Source: Cryobacterium sp. Y50 (GTDB lineage: Bacteria > Actinomycetota > Actinomycetes > Actinomycetales > Microbacteriaceae). Taken from it: a stretch of DNA of 64,000 nucleotides. Location of the stretch: the NCBI RefSeq assembly GCF_002929805.1, contig NZ_PJJM01000097.1:62001-126000 (forward strand), in the 5' to 3' direction. The notes under the pieces were generated by a model that was not told the DNA's origin, ran no database searches, and worked only from the letters and a program-made list of their open reading frames with translations. Made by a program: the position numbers and the translations under genes. Shown here piece after piece: positions 20,331 to 29,286 of this stretch (position 1 is the stretch's first letter; every line of letters starts with the position of its first letter).

Positions 20331-21287
20331 CCGAACGAGCGTGTGACTGCCGGTCTGGATCGTCCCGCCTATCGACCCTACCGGGCCACGGTAGTGGGCA
20401 TCCGTTCTCTGAGTGAGCATTTCACCCGCGTGACGTTTTTCGGTGAGCAGTTTGATACCTTCAGTACCGCCGGGCTCGACCAGAGGGTCAAGATCGTGTT
20501 GCCACTGCCCGGCCGTGGCCTGTCCGACATCGGTGCAACCGACGAGACCACCATCGCCGATGGAAGCTGGTACGCCCGCTGGCGCGCGCTGCCCGACGCT
20601 GATCGCAACCCGTTTCGTACCTACACGATTCGCACAGTGCGGCCCGAGCTGCGCGAAATCGACGTGGATTTCGTCACCCACGCCGGCCACAGCCCGCTCG
20701 GCCCGGCCGCGCACTGGCTGCACACCGCGACGATCGGCCGGGACGTTCTCATCGTCGGCCCGGACGAGCGCAGCCCCGGCCGTGCTATCGGCCTCGACTG
20801 GCACCCGGCACAGGCGACCGAATTACTGCTGGCCGGCGACGAAACCGCCGCCCCCGCCATCTGCAGCATCCTCGAGAGCCTCCCGGTTGGCCGCCGCGCG
20901 CGTGCCTTCATCGAAGTGCCCAGCAAAGCGGATGCCCTACCCCTCGACCTTCCCGCCGGTTGTGCCATTACCTGGCTGGCCCGCGATGCCGCCCCGCACG
21001 GTGAGTGCCTCGACGCCGCGGTGCGCGGCTGGGTGGCGAGCAATCGTCTGCTCGTGGACGAGGCGGTCGTCGCCACCCCGCAGTTGCTCGCCGAAGTCGA
21101 CGTGGACCGCGAACTGCTCTGGGAATCGCCGGGCGACGAAGCCGGCACCGGGTTCTACGCCTGGCTCGCGGGCGAATCCTGCATGATCAAGCTGCTGCGA
21201 CGTTTTCTGGTGAGCGAGACCGGCATCGACCGAAAGCGCGTAGCCTTCATGGGTTACTGGCGGCTCGGCCGTTCCGAAGCCCAATGA
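20319..21287 (+). CDS. Siderophore-interacting (ferric-siderophore reductase) protein
   Basis: 322-residue ViuB/SIP-family flavoprotein that releases iron from imported ferric siderophores by reduction in the cytoplasm. FAD-binding YRATVVGIRSL...FTRVTFFG and FRTYTIR near residue 105; NAD(P)H-binding LLAGDETAAPAICSILES; C-terminal family tail FYAWLAGESCMIKLLRRFLV...GYWRLG. ATG at 20319 lies within an iron box; a GTG at 20342 is the alternative start. ATGA overlap with the next permease. Confidence 0.92.
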   Translation: MLTLPNERVTAGLDRPAYRPYRATVVGIRSLSEHFTRVTFFGEQFDTFSTAGLDQRVKIVLPLPGRGLSDIGATDETTIADGSWYARWRALPDADRNPFRTYTIRTVRPELREIDVDFVTHAGHSPLGPAAHWLHTATIGRDVLIVGPDERSPGRAIGLDWHPAQATELLLAGDETAAPAICSILESLPVGRRARAFIEVPSKADALPLDLPAGCAITWLARDAAPHGECLDAAVRGWVASNRLLVDEAVVATPQLLAEVDVDRELLWESPGDEAGTGFYAWLAGESCMIKLLRRFLVSETGIDRKRVAFMGYWRLGRSEAQ

Positions 21288-22396
21288 CGCGCACCTCAAC
21301 CGAGTCGGTCGCGCGCGACGTGGCCGCGCCCGGTCTGAACCCGGTCGGGAATCCCGCCGCAAACCCCGTCCACAACTCAGCACCGTCGCCCCGAACCCGT
21401 CCGCGCCGCGTCATTATCGGCTTCGCGCTCGCCCTCGCACTGCTCGTTCTGGCCATCGTCGCGTCGCTCGTCGTCGGCACTCGGGAGATCGCCCTCGGCA
21501 CCGTGCTCGATGCCCTGGCCAATCCCGATCGCGCTAAGACCGACCACACCGTCATCCTGGACCTTCGCGTGCCGCGCACCGTCGTCGGCCTGCTCGCCGG
21601 CCTCGCCCTCGGCCTGGCCGGCGGCCTCATGCAGGGCGTCACCCGCAACCCGCTCGCCGATCCCGGCCTGCTCGGAGTCAACGCCGGCGCCTCCCTGTTC
21701 GTCGTCGCCGGTATCGCCTGGTTCGGCGTCACCTCCTCGCTCGGCTACGTCTGGTTCGCCTTTATTGGCGCAGCGGTGGCCGCGACGATCGTCTATCTGA
21801 TCGGATCGCTCGGACGCGAGGGCGCTACCCCGGTCAAGCTGGCCCTCGCCGGAACCGCGCTGACGGCAGCGTTCACCTCGCTCATCACCATCGTGCTGCT
21901 GGCCGACTCTGAGACCTTCGATCGCTACCGGTTCTGGGCGGCTGGCTCCCTCGTCGCGCGTGGTCTCGACGCCGCTCTGCCGCTGGCCCCGTTCATTCTG
22001 GTCGGGGCGATTCTGGCCATCGTGGCCGCCCGCATGCTCAACGCTCTCGCCCTCGGGAACGATCTCGCCCGTGGTCTCGGCCAAAACCTAATCACCGCCC
22101 GCATCGTCTGCGCCGTGGCGATCGTGCTGCTCTGCGGATCGGCCACCGCGATGGCCGGCCCGATCGTGTTCGTTGGACTCGCCGTGCCGCACGTGGCCCG
22201 CTGGATCACCGGTCCCGACTACCGCCTCATCATTGCCTTCTCCGCACTGTTCGGTCCGACCCTGCTCGTTGCAGCGGATGTGCTCGGCCGCGTCATCGCC
22301 CGGCCGGGCGAGATCGAGGCCGGCCTCGTCGTCGCCTTCCTCGGGGCTCCGGTGCTCATCGCGCTCGTTCGCCGCGTGAAACTGGCCGGCCTGTGA
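21284..22396 (+). CDS. FecCD-family iron-siderophore permease 1
   Basis: 370-residue BtuC-like permease with a hydrophilic ~35-residue N-terminus and then about ten helices. Family motifs RVPRTVVGLLAGLALGLAGG, QGVTRNPLADPGLLGVNAGAS and GPIVFVGLAVPHVAR. ATG at 21284 overlaps the previous stop (ATGA). Forms the channel with permease 2 for ferric-siderophore uptake. Confidence 0.94.
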   Translation: MTRTSTESVARDVAAPGLNPVGNPAANPVHNSAPSPRTRPRRVIIGFALALALLVLAIVASLVVGTREIALGTVLDALANPDRAKTDHTVILDLRVPRTVVGLLAGLALGLAGGLMQGVTRNPLADPGLLGVNAGASLFVVAGIAWFGVTSSLGYVWFAFIGAAVAATIVYLIGSLGREGATPVKLALAGTALTAAFTSLITIVLLADSETFDRYRFWAAGSLVARGLDAALPLAPFILVGAILAIVAARMLNALALGNDLARGLGQNLITARIVCAVAIVLLCGSATAMAGPIVFVGLAVPHVARWITGPDYRLIIAFSALFGPTLLVAADVLGRVIARPGEIEAGLVVAFLGAPVLIALVRRVKLAGL

Positions 22397-23538
22397 TGCG
22401 CGGCACGGTGCAGCCAGGAGCGCACCCGGGCACGATGAGTGGTTCGACGCGGGGCCCGGCCACAGTAGCCGACGGGCCTGCCCGAGTGGCGGCATCCGTT
22501 CTGAAAGCGGATGCCGCACTCCTGGCCCATGCGCGCGCCCAGCGCAGCAGGCGCGAGCGCCGAATCGTGCTCGGACTGCTCGGCGCCCTCGTCATCGTCG
22601 GCGCGTTCAGCCTCGCGGTCGGAGCGTATTCGCTCAGCGTGCCCGACCTGCTGCGCACGCTCGCCGGGCAGGGAACGCAGAGCGAGAACTTCATCGTGCT
22701 GTCACTGCGTCTGCCGCGGCTGACCCTCGCCGTGCTCGTCGGTGTGGCGTTCGCAATCTCGGGCGCGGTGTTCCAGACTGTGCTGCGCAATCCGCTCGCG
22801 AGCCCCGACATCATCGGAGTGACCGGGGGAGCGAGCGCCGCCGCTGTGTTCGGCATGCTCGTCCTCGGCTTCGGTGCCGTCGCGACTTCCCTGGCCGCAT
22901 TCGCGGGGGCCGTCATCGTCGCCTGTGTCATCTATCTGCTGGCCTGGCGCGGCGGTGTGGTCGGGTACCGCTTCGTCCTGATCGGCGTCGGGGTTGCGTT
23001 CATGGTGCAGGGGTTGCTTGGCTATCTGCTCTCCCGCGCCGCGCGAAACGACGCGCAGGGCGCCCTACTCTGGCTGGTCGGCAGTGTGAGCGGCGCGCGC
23101 TGGCAGGATATCTCGGTCGTCGCCGTGGTGCTTCTCGTGCTGCTACCCATCATTCGGCTGCTGAGCGGCCGTCTTCGCGCCCTGCAGCTCGGTGACGATC
23201 TTGCTCGCAGCCTCGGCGTCGACGCCGAACGCACCCGACTGGTGCTGCTCGTGATCGCGGTCGCCCTCGCCGCCACGGCGACAGCGGCGGTCGGCCCGCT
23301 GGCCTTCGTGGCCTTCGTCGCGGCGCCGATCGCCCGTCGAGCGGTCGGCTCCGGCGGGCTCGACCTGATCCCGACCGCACTGATCGGAGCGTTGATCACG
23401 ACGGTCGCCGATTTCGCGGCCCAACACGTGCTGCCAGGGCAGCTCGAACTGCCGGCCGGAATCATCACGGGCGCGATCGGCGCCCCCTACCTGCTCTGGC
23501 TGCTCGCCACCAGCAATAAAACCGGAAAGGGCGCCTGA
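22393..23538 (+). CDS. FecCD-family iron-siderophore permease 2
   Basis: 381-residue partner permease. Motifs RLPRLTLAVLVGVAFAISGA, QTVLRNPLASPDIIGVTGGA and GPLAFVAFVAAPIAR. The first ~45 residues are a non-membrane Ala/Arg-rich tail. Start is GTG 22393 (GTGA overlap) or the adjacent ATG 22396; they differ by one residue. A perfect 10-bp inverted repeat of the GCATCCG motif lies inside the tail (22489-22517). Confidence 0.94.
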   Translation: MMRGTVQPGAHPGTMSGSTRGPATVADGPARVAASVLKADAALLAHARAQRSRRERRIVLGLLGALVIVGAFSLAVGAYSLSVPDLLRTLAGQGTQSENFIVLSLRLPRLTLAVLVGVAFAISGAVFQTVLRNPLASPDIIGVTGGASAAAVFGMLVLGFGAVATSLAAFAGAVIVACVIYLLAWRGGVVGYRFVLIGVGVAFMVQGLLGYLLSRAARNDAQGALLWLVGSVSGARWQDISVVAVVLLVLLPIIRLLSGRLRALQLGDDLARSLGVDAERTRLVLLVIAVALAATATAAVGPLAFVAFVAAPIARRAVGSGGLDLIPTALIGALITTVADFAAQHVLPGQLELPAGIITGAIGAPYLLWLLATSNKTGKGA

Positions 23539-24404
23539 TGACCCCGTCCGCCACACCCGAAAACGCACCCGAACTGCGCGCCGAGGGCGTCAGCCTCGGT
23601 TACGACCAGTCGCGCATCATCGAGAACCTCGACCTCGAGGTGATTCCCGGCGCGATCACAGTCATCGTCGGGGCCAACGCCTCCGGAAAATCCACGCTGC
23701 TTAAGGGCCTCGCGCGACTGCTGAAACCAGATGCCGGCCAGGTCACGCTGGGCGGGCGCAACATTGCCGCGCTCTCCGGTAAAAAGGTCGCGACGGTCGT
23801 GGGGCTGCTACCTCAGCAGCCGGTCGCCCCCGACGGGATCACCGTGGCTGACCTTGTCGGACGTGGACGCTACCCGCACCAGGGCTGGTTTCGGCAGTGG
23901 TCGAGCACTGACGATGAGATCGTCGCCACTGCGATGGCCGCCACCAACACCGACCAGCTCGTGACCCGCCGCCTCGAAGACCTCTCCGGCGGCCAGCGCC
24001 AGCGCGTCTGGATTGCCATGGCGCTCGCGCAGGATCCGGAGATTCTGTTGCTCGATGAACCGACCACCTTTCTCGACGTCACTCACCAAATCGAGGTGCT
24101 CGACCTGTTGCTCGAGCGCAATCGCGAGTGCGGAACGACGGTCGTCATGGTACTGCATGACCTCAACCTGGCCGCCCGTTATGCCGATCACCTGGTCGTA
24201 ATGCGGGCCGGACGCATCGTGGCCAATGGCGCGCCCGCCGAGACGCTCACCGCCGAGATCGTGCGTGAGGCCTTCGACCTCGAGGCGCTCATCACACCCG
24301 ACCCGGTCTGCGGCTCGCCCCTGGTCGTACCGATCGGTCGGTTCCACGGTCGGGCACCGACCCCACAGTCACCCGTTATCCGACACAACCCGGTCATAAT
24401 TTAG
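23538..24404 (+). CDS. Iron-siderophore ABC transporter ATPase
   Basis: 288-residue FepC/FecE-type ATPase. Walker A VGANASGKST (about residues 46-54; Ala-Ser replaces the usual Gly-Ser/Cys), signature LSGGQRQRVWIA, Walker B ILLLDEPTTFLD, H-loop VLHDLNLAARY. TGATG junction with permease 2. The stop overlaps the second iron box, so the binding-protein gene behind it may have its own regulated promoter. Confidence 0.94.
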   Translation: MTPSATPENAPELRAEGVSLGYDQSRIIENLDLEVIPGAITVIVGANASGKSTLLKGLARLLKPDAGQVTLGGRNIAALSGKKVATVVGLLPQQPVAPDGITVADLVGRGRYPHQGWFRQWSSTDDEIVATAMAATNTDQLVTRRLEDLSGGQRQRVWIAMALAQDPEILLLDEPTTFLDVTHQIEVLDLLLERNRECGTTVVMVLHDLNLAARYADHLVVMRAGRIVANGAPAETLTAEIVREAFDLEALITPDPVCGSPLVVPIGRFHGRAPTPQSPVIRHNPVII

Positions 24405-24419
24405 GGTAGGCTACCCTTA
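24401..24419. promoter_or_regulatory. Iron box upstream of siderophore-binding protein
   Basis: TTAGGGTAGGCTACCCTTA matches the IdeR/DtxR consensus (TTAGGTTAGGCTAACCTAA) at 16 of 19 positions and is nearly perfectly palindromic. It lies 49 nt before the binding-protein ATG and overlaps the ATPase stop codon, so it should control an internal promoter. Confidence 0.85.
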
Positions 24420-24467
24420 TCAAGCTAGGCGACTGCGTCGCCCACGCCCGACGAACTGGAGATTTTC

Positions 24468-25475
24468 GTGTCCCGACGCCTCATCGTCATACTGGCTGCC
24501 GCCGTCAGCATCCTCGCTCTGACCCTGAGCGGTTGCACGGCTACCGCGGATGACGCGACCGACCATGCCGCGGACGGCGCGGTATCCGGCAGCTTTCCCG
24601 TCACCATCGAGCACGCGTTCGGCGAAACCACGATCGACGAGCAGCCGACCCGCGTCGTGACCTGGGGCTGGGGCAGCACCGACAACGCGATCGCGTTGGG
24701 CGTGACTCCGGTAGCGATGCCGTTCCAAAACTACGCCGGCGATGAGAACGGCGTGCTGCCGTGGATCAACGAGGCGCTCGAAGGCGAAGAGATGCCGGTC
24801 ATACTGCCCGACACCCAGGAGCCGCCCTACGAAGACATCGCCGTGGCAGCCCCCGACGTGATCCTCGCCGCGTACTCCGGTATCACCGAGCAGGAATATG
24901 ACCTGCTCAGCGAGATCGCCCCGGTCGTCGCCTACCTCGGTGACGCCTGGGCTACCCCGTGGCGCGACCTGATCGAGATCACCGGAACCGCGCTCGGTAA
25001 GAATGACGAGGCGAGCGCCTTGCTCGCGTCGATCGACACCGAAATCTCCGATCAGGCCGCCGCGCACCCCGAATTCGCGGGCAAGACCATCGCCCTCACG
25101 AGCGACAGCGCCGGAACCTTCTACATCTATAAGAAGGAGGACCCGCGCGTTGACTTCACCCTCGACCTCGGCTTCGTTAGCGCTCCGGCCGTCGACGACC
25201 TCGCGACCGACGAGGCGAGCTTCTACTACACGCTCAGCTACGAGCAGCTCGACAAGCTCGACAGCGACCTGTTAATCAACTTCGGCTCCACCCAGGAAGA
25301 GTCCGACGCGTTCCTGAACGCGAGTTACGCCCAGGCCATGCCGCAGGTGCAGGCTGGCACGGTTGCGTCCCCGGTCGGTGTGGCCTTCATCAGCTCGGTC
25401 TCCCCGCCCACCGGACTCTCGCTGTCCTGGGGCCTCGACGACTACGTCGCCCTGCTCGCGGCCGCCGTCAAATAG
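24468..25475 (+). CDS. Iron-siderophore binding lipoprotein
   Basis: 335-residue FepB/FhuD-like periplasmic-type binding protein anchored as a lipoprotein: signal VSRRLIVILAAAVSILALTL then lipobox LSGC near residue 23. Conserved start of the mature fold FPVTIEHAFGETTIDEQPTRVV, then DVILAAYSGITEQEYDLLSEIAPVV. GTG start at 24468 with GGAG 9 nt upstream. Captures the ferric siderophore for the FecCD/ATPase system; last gene of the cluster. Confidence 0.93.
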   Translation: MSRRLIVILAAAVSILALTLSGCTATADDATDHAADGAVSGSFPVTIEHAFGETTIDEQPTRVVTWGWGSTDNAIALGVTPVAMPFQNYAGDENGVLPWINEALEGEEMPVILPDTQEPPYEDIAVAAPDVILAAYSGITEQEYDLLSEIAPVVAYLGDAWATPWRDLIEITGTALGKNDEASALLASIDTEISDQAAAHPEFAGKTIALTSDSAGTFYIYKKEDPRVDFTLDLGFVSAPAVDDLATDEASFYYTLSYEQLDKLDSDLLINFGSTQEESDAFLNASYAQAMPQVQAGTVASPVGVAFISSVSPPTGLSLSWGLDDYVALLAAAVK

Positions 25476-25488
25476 TCTCATCCTCTGC

Positions 25489-25528
25489 AGCGGATGCCGC
25501 AGCGCCAGCCGGCCTCGCTGCATCCGCT
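25489..25528. terminator. Inverted pair of CGGATGC motifs after siderophore operon
   Basis: AGCGGATGC (from 25489) and GCATCCGCT (to 25528) form a 9-bp stem with a ~22-nt loop, 14 nt after the binding-protein stop codon. Position suggests a terminator or 3' end stabiliser; it has no T tract. The arms are two copies of the word that is over-represented across this window. Confidence 0.45.
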
Positions 25529-25704
25529 TTCGGCGTGCCGGTAATAGTGGACCGCATGGGGTCAGTGTGCGCCGTGAGATTAACCATGGAGAGCTGAGCA
25601 GTACCGGACACCTCGCAGCAACGATGCCGTCGGCGGGCACACCGCTGCTCGAAGCCGCCGAATCGGCTGCCTAGTATATATATATATTCCGCATTCAGCA
25701 TGTA

Positions 25705-26241
25705 CTAGCTGAACTGGTCGTCGACCACGGCGAGCTGCTTGCGAAACTCCAAATACCCAATCGATTCCCAATCGTCGTCGAGGTCGAACTGCGGCTCATA
25801 GCCGAGCGAGAGGTACAACGCCACCGCCTCGGGCTGTCGCGCTCCAGTGGTCAGCACTATAGACCGAATGCCCCGCCGCCCCGCTTCGGCCTCCAGCTCG
25901 GCCATCACCTGGCGGGCGAGCCCACGGCGGCGATGCGCTGAATGAGTCCAGACTCTTTTTACCTCGACGGAATCATCCTCGCCTCGCATGAACGCCCCAC
26001 CGGCGACCGCTTGTCCGTTCTCGACCAGCAGCAGAAAAGTGCCGCCATCGATCGGCTGAAAGCGCTGGGTCGGATACCGGCTGAGTTCGACCGACGAGGG
26101 AATCCCGTCGTTCAGGCCATACCGCTCGTCATACTCCTGCGACAGCTCGGCCACCAGGGGCGCCGCGAGCGGGTCTGTCGGGGATGTATACAAAATGTTC
26201 GGTCTGAAGTGGGGCACGTCTCGACGATAGATCCGCAGCAT
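25705..26241 (-). CDS. GNAT-family N-acetyltransferase
   Basis: 178-residue acetyl-CoA-dependent transferase. The acetyl-CoA site RVWTHSAHRRRGLARQVMAELE (V-x-x-x-x-RRRG-A motif) and the C-terminal ALYLSLGYEP are typical GNAT motif A/B. The substrate is not indicated. The frame stays open to a GTG at 26334, but homologues usually begin near the LYTSPTDP segment, so ATG 26241 is preferred; no Shine-Dalgarno decides it. The longer form would overlap the promoter of the divergent amino acid ABC operon. Confidence 0.8.
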   Translation of the reverse strand: MLRIYRRDVPHFRPNILYTSPTDPLAAPLVAELSQEYDERYGLNDGIPSSVELSRYPTQRFQPIDGGTFLLLVENGQAVAGGAFMRGEDDSVEVKRVWTHSAHRRRGLARQVMAELEAEAGRRGIRSIVLTTGARQPEAVALYLSLGYEPQFDLDDDWESIGYLEFRKQLAVVDDQFS

Positions 26242-26377
26242 CCGCTGGTCAAAACCGCTGGAATCGACAGGGGCTCGAAAACAGTCGGCTGTGGTTGCAC
26301 TAGGCTCGTTAGGTCTACTCGCTTGTGGGTTCACCGTCGAATCCGCGCATTTTCGAGCAAATCAAGAAGGAAGTGCC

Positions 26378-27271
26378 ATGCGCGCACGCTATATCGTTCC
26401 GGCTTTCGCCGCCGCAGCCGCTCTGCTACTCACCGGCTGTGTCGACAACTCGACCACGACCGTCACGACGCCCTCGGGCGACGCGAGCACCATCGAAACG
26501 GACGCCGCCGCCGTCGCGCTGCTCCCCGAGGACATCAAGAACGCCGGCGTGCTCGTGATCGGAACCGACGCGGCCTATCCGCCGAACGAGTATAAGGACG
26601 AGTCGGGAGCCCCGATCGGGTGGGGCATCGAACTCGCCAACGGTATCGCCGCCAAGCTCGGCCTCGACACCAAGTACCAGATCGCGTCGTTCGACAACAT
26701 CATTCCAAGCATCACCGGCGGCACCGTCGACATCGGTGAATCCTCCTTCACCGACAACCTTGAGCGTGAGAAGCAGGTCGACTTCGTCAACTACTTCAAC
26801 GCCGGGATTCTCTGGGCCGCACCGGTCGGCAGCACCGTCGACCCCGACAACGCCTGCGGCCTGACCGTCGCTGTGCAGTCCAACACGGTCGAAGACACCG
26901 ACGAACTCCCCGCCAAGAATGCGGCCTGCGCCGCCGCCGGACTGGAGAAGATCGAGGTTCTACCCTACGGTTCACAAGACGAAGCGACCAACGCGGTCGT
27001 GCTCGGCAAGGCCGACGCCCTCAGCGCCGACTCGCCCGTCACCCTCTACGCCATCAGCAAGGCCGAGGGCAAGCTCGAGGCGGCTGGCGAGAGCTTCGAC
27101 GTGGCGCCGTACGGCATCACCGTCGACAAGGGTTCGGAACTGACCAAGGCCGTGCAAGCTGCCCTGCAGTCGATGGTTGATGACGGCTCCTACGGCAAGA
27201 TCCTCGACGCCTGGGGCGTCACCGACGGCGGCATCGACACCATCACCATCAACGCCGCGTCCAACGGCTAG
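26378..27271 (+). CDS. Polar amino acid ABC transporter binding lipoprotein (system A)
   Basis: 297-residue solute-binding protein of family 3. Lipobox LLTGC near residue 19-23, then the motif VLVIGTDAAYPPNEYKDESG, IGWGIELANGIAAKLG and GTVDIGESSFTDNLEREKQVDFVNYF. ATG 26378 has AAGAAGGAAG upstream and gives a clean signal peptide; the in-frame 26291 start is rejected. First gene of a three-gene importer; the amino acid type is not evident. Confidence 0.93.
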   Translation: MRARYIVPAFAAAAALLLTGCVDNSTTTVTTPSGDASTIETDAAAVALLPEDIKNAGVLVIGTDAAYPPNEYKDESGAPIGWGIELANGIAAKLGLDTKYQIASFDNIIPSITGGTVDIGESSFTDNLEREKQVDFVNYFNAGILWAAPVGSTVDPDNACGLTVAVQSNTVEDTDELPAKNAACAAAGLEKIEVLPYGSQDEATNAVVLGKADALSADSPVTLYAISKAEGKLEAAGESFDVAPYGITVDKGSELTKAVQAALQSMVDDGSYGKILDAWGVTDGGIDTITINAASNG

Positions 27272-27288
27272 AGAGCACGACTCACATC

Positions 27289-28272
27289 ATGACTGACACG
27301 GCCGCGACCGGCGGCAAGACTGAACCCGGAATCAAGGCAATCCGCCTGCACCACCCATGGCGCAACACCTTCGCGGTCGTGTTACTGCTCATCGTTGCGT
27401 TGTTCGTCGCCGATGCGGCCATGCGGCCGGCCTACGACTGGCCGGCCGTCGGCAAGTTCCTGTTCGACCAGCGCATTTCGCAGGCGGCATTCATTACTCT
27501 GCAGCTCACGGTCTACTCGATGATCATCGCGATCATCCTCGGCGTGACCTTGGCGATCATGCGGCTCTCGCCGAACCCGGTGGTCAACAGTATCGCCTGG
27601 GTGTACCTGTGGGTGTTCCGCGGCACCCCTGTCTATGTTCAGCTGGTGTTCTGGGGACTGATCGGCACGATCTACCAGTCCATTGACATCGGGCTGCCGT
27701 TCACCGAACCGTGGGTGTCCTTCCCGACCAGGGTCGCGCTGAGTGCGTTCATTCTCGCCATCGTCGGACTGGCGCTCAACGAGGCCGCCTACATGGCCGA
27801 AATTGTGCGCGCCGGGCTGCTCTCCGTAGACAGCGGGCAGGAAGAAGCGGCGACCGCGCTCGGCATGAGCTGGTTCCAGACCATGGTGCGCGTGATCGTT
27901 CCGCAGTCGATGCGGGTGATCATCCCCCCGGCCGGCAACGAGGTCATCTCGATGCTCAAGACGACGTCGCTCGTGACGGCGATCCCGTTCACCCTTGAGC
28001 TGTACACGCGCTCCCGCGACATCGCCGCCGTGACTTTCGACACCGTGCCGATGCTCATCGTCGCGTCGATCTGGTACCTGTTCTTCACCTCCATTCTCAT
28101 GGTCGGCCAGTACTTTCTCGAGAAGCGATTCGCCCGCGGCATCGGCGATCGACGCCCCGATAAGAAAGCGAATGACGCCACTGCCGCAATGACGGGCGTC
28201 ACCCCGGTCATTCGCAGTGGTCAACCCACTGTCGTGCTACCGCCCACCGACCCGAACCAGGGAGAACGATGA
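27289..28272 (+). CDS. Polar amino acid ABC transporter permease (system A)
   Basis: 327-residue HisM/GltK-type permease. An N-terminal helix precedes the five-helix core; [15 protein letters not shown] and the EAA loop [25 protein letters not shown] are visible, followed by [19 protein letters not shown]. The C-terminal tail is hydrophilic. Starts 17 nt after the binding protein; overlaps the ATPase gene by 4 nt. Confidence 0.93.
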   Translation: MTDTAATGGKTEPGIKAIRLHHPWRNTFAVVLLLIVALFVADAAMRPAYDWPAVGKFLFDQRISQAAFITLQLTVYSMIIAIILGVTLAIMRLSPNPVVNSIAWVYLWVFRGTPVYVQLVFWGLIGTIYQSIDIGLPFTEPWVSFPTRVALSAFILAIVGLALNEAAYMAEIVRAGLLSVDSGQEEAATALGMSWFQTMVRVIVPQSMRVIIPPAGNEVISMLKTTSLVTAIPFTLELYTRSRDIAAVTFDTVPMLIVASIWYLFFTSILMVGQYFLEKRFARGIGDRRPDKKANDATAAMTGVTPVIRSGQPTVVLPPTDPNQGER

Positions 28273-29048
28273 TGGTCGCTGCTATTGAGCCCCCCATGGT
28301 CGTCGCCGACCGCGTCTCCAAGAGCTTTGGCTCCAACGAGGTGCTCAAGAGCATTTCGCTCGAGGTCAAGCGCGGCGAGGTCATGTGCCTGGTCGGGCCC
28401 AGCGGATCCGGCAAATCCACCTTCCTGCGCTGCATCAACCACCTCGAGGTTGTCTCGGCCGGGCGCCTCAGCGTCGACGGTGAGCTCATCGGCTACCGCG
28501 AGGCTAACAACAAGCTCTACGAGATGCACCCGAAGGAAGCCGCCCGGCAACGCCGGGACATCGGCATGGTGTTCCAACGATTCAACCTGTTTCCGCACAT
28601 GACTGCGTTGCAGAACGTGATGGAGGCACCGATTCGAGTCAAAGGCCTGTCCAAGGCCGGCGTCGAGGCCAACGCACGTACCCTTCTAGCCCGGGTCGGC
28701 CTGGCCGAGCGCGCCGACTATTACCCCGCGCACCTCTCCGGCGGCCAGCAGCAGCGGGTCGCGATCGCCCGTGCGCTGGCGATGGAGCCCAAGCTCATGC
28801 TGTTCGACGAACCCACCAGCGCGCTCGACCCGGAGCTCGTCGGTGAGGTGCTCGACGTCATGCAGGGCCTGGCCCGCGACGGGATGACCATGATCGTGGT
28901 CACCCACGAGATGGGATTCGCCCGCGAGGTCGCCGACTCGCTCGTCTTCATGGACGGCGGCGTCGTCGTCGAGAGTGGTGTGCCTACCGAGGTGCTCGCC
29001 AACCCCCAGCACCACCGCACCCAGGCCTTCCTCTCCAAGGTCCTCTAG
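28269..29048 (+). CDS. Polar amino acid ABC transporter ATPase (system A)
   Basis: 259-residue GlnQ/HisP-type ATPase. Walker [11 protein letters not shown]-loop [21 protein letters not shown], signature [17 protein letters not shown], Walker [16 protein letters not shown]-loop [14 protein letters not shown] at 28269 overlaps the permease stop; a second ATG follows directly. Strongly similar to the ATPase at 58714-59562. Confidence 0.95.
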   Translation: MMVAAIEPPMVVADRVSKSFGSNEVLKSISLEVKRGEVMCLVGPSGSGKSTFLRCINHLEVVSAGRLSVDGELIGYREANNKLYEMHPKEAARQRRDIGMVFQRFNLFPHMTALQNVMEAPIRVKGLSKAGVEANARTLLARVGLAERADYYPAHLSGGQQQRVAIARALAMEPKLMLFDEPTSALDPELVGEVLDVMQGLARDGMTMIVVTHEMGFAREVADSLVFMDGGVVVESGVPTEVLANPQHHRTQAFLSKVL

Positions 29049-29055
29049 GAGCGAT

Positions 29056-29083
29056 CTGAGCTGTGGGTTTTCAGACCCCTCAG
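29056..29083 (+). terminator. Hairpin after amino acid ABC system A
   Basis: CTGAG...GGGT-ttttcag-ACCC-CTCAG forms an interrupted stem 8 nt after the ATPase stop; the CTGT on the left arm bulges. Likely terminator, followed by the palindromic repeat at 29102. Confidence 0.4.
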
Positions 29084-29101
29084 CAGTTCCGCCCGTGTCC
29101 T

Positions 29102-29198
29102 GTGGCTAAATCAGGAAATCCGCGGTGGCCGGGTACCTGTGGGCGCGTAATCGTGCGGCACAGCGGGGCAGGCCGGCTGGATTTCCTGAATTAGCCAC
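29102..29198. repeat. 97-bp palindromic intergenic repeat, copy 1
   Basis: Terminal arms GTGGCTAAATCAGGAAATCC (29102-29121) and GGATTTCCTGAATTAGCCAC (29179-29198) pair at 19 of 20 positions. Arms and length match the copies at 48131 and 48356, but the inner part has diverged. Lies between convergent genes. No target-site duplication or ORF is visible; REP/BIME-like or MITE-like origin is undecided. Confidence 0.8.
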
Positions 29199-29286
29199 GA
29201 GGTGGCGGGCAATAGAGGGACTCAAGGCGAATTTGAGCGAGGTCCGTAAGGTGGGCCCGGGCGGCAAGACGACCGACAGAGGTCCT

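Noticed and set aside
25676-25689. TATATATATATATA tract in a GC-rich spacer
   Set aside because: Striking composition but lies at the 3' ends of convergent genes and has no promoter partner; likely a simple-repeat accident.
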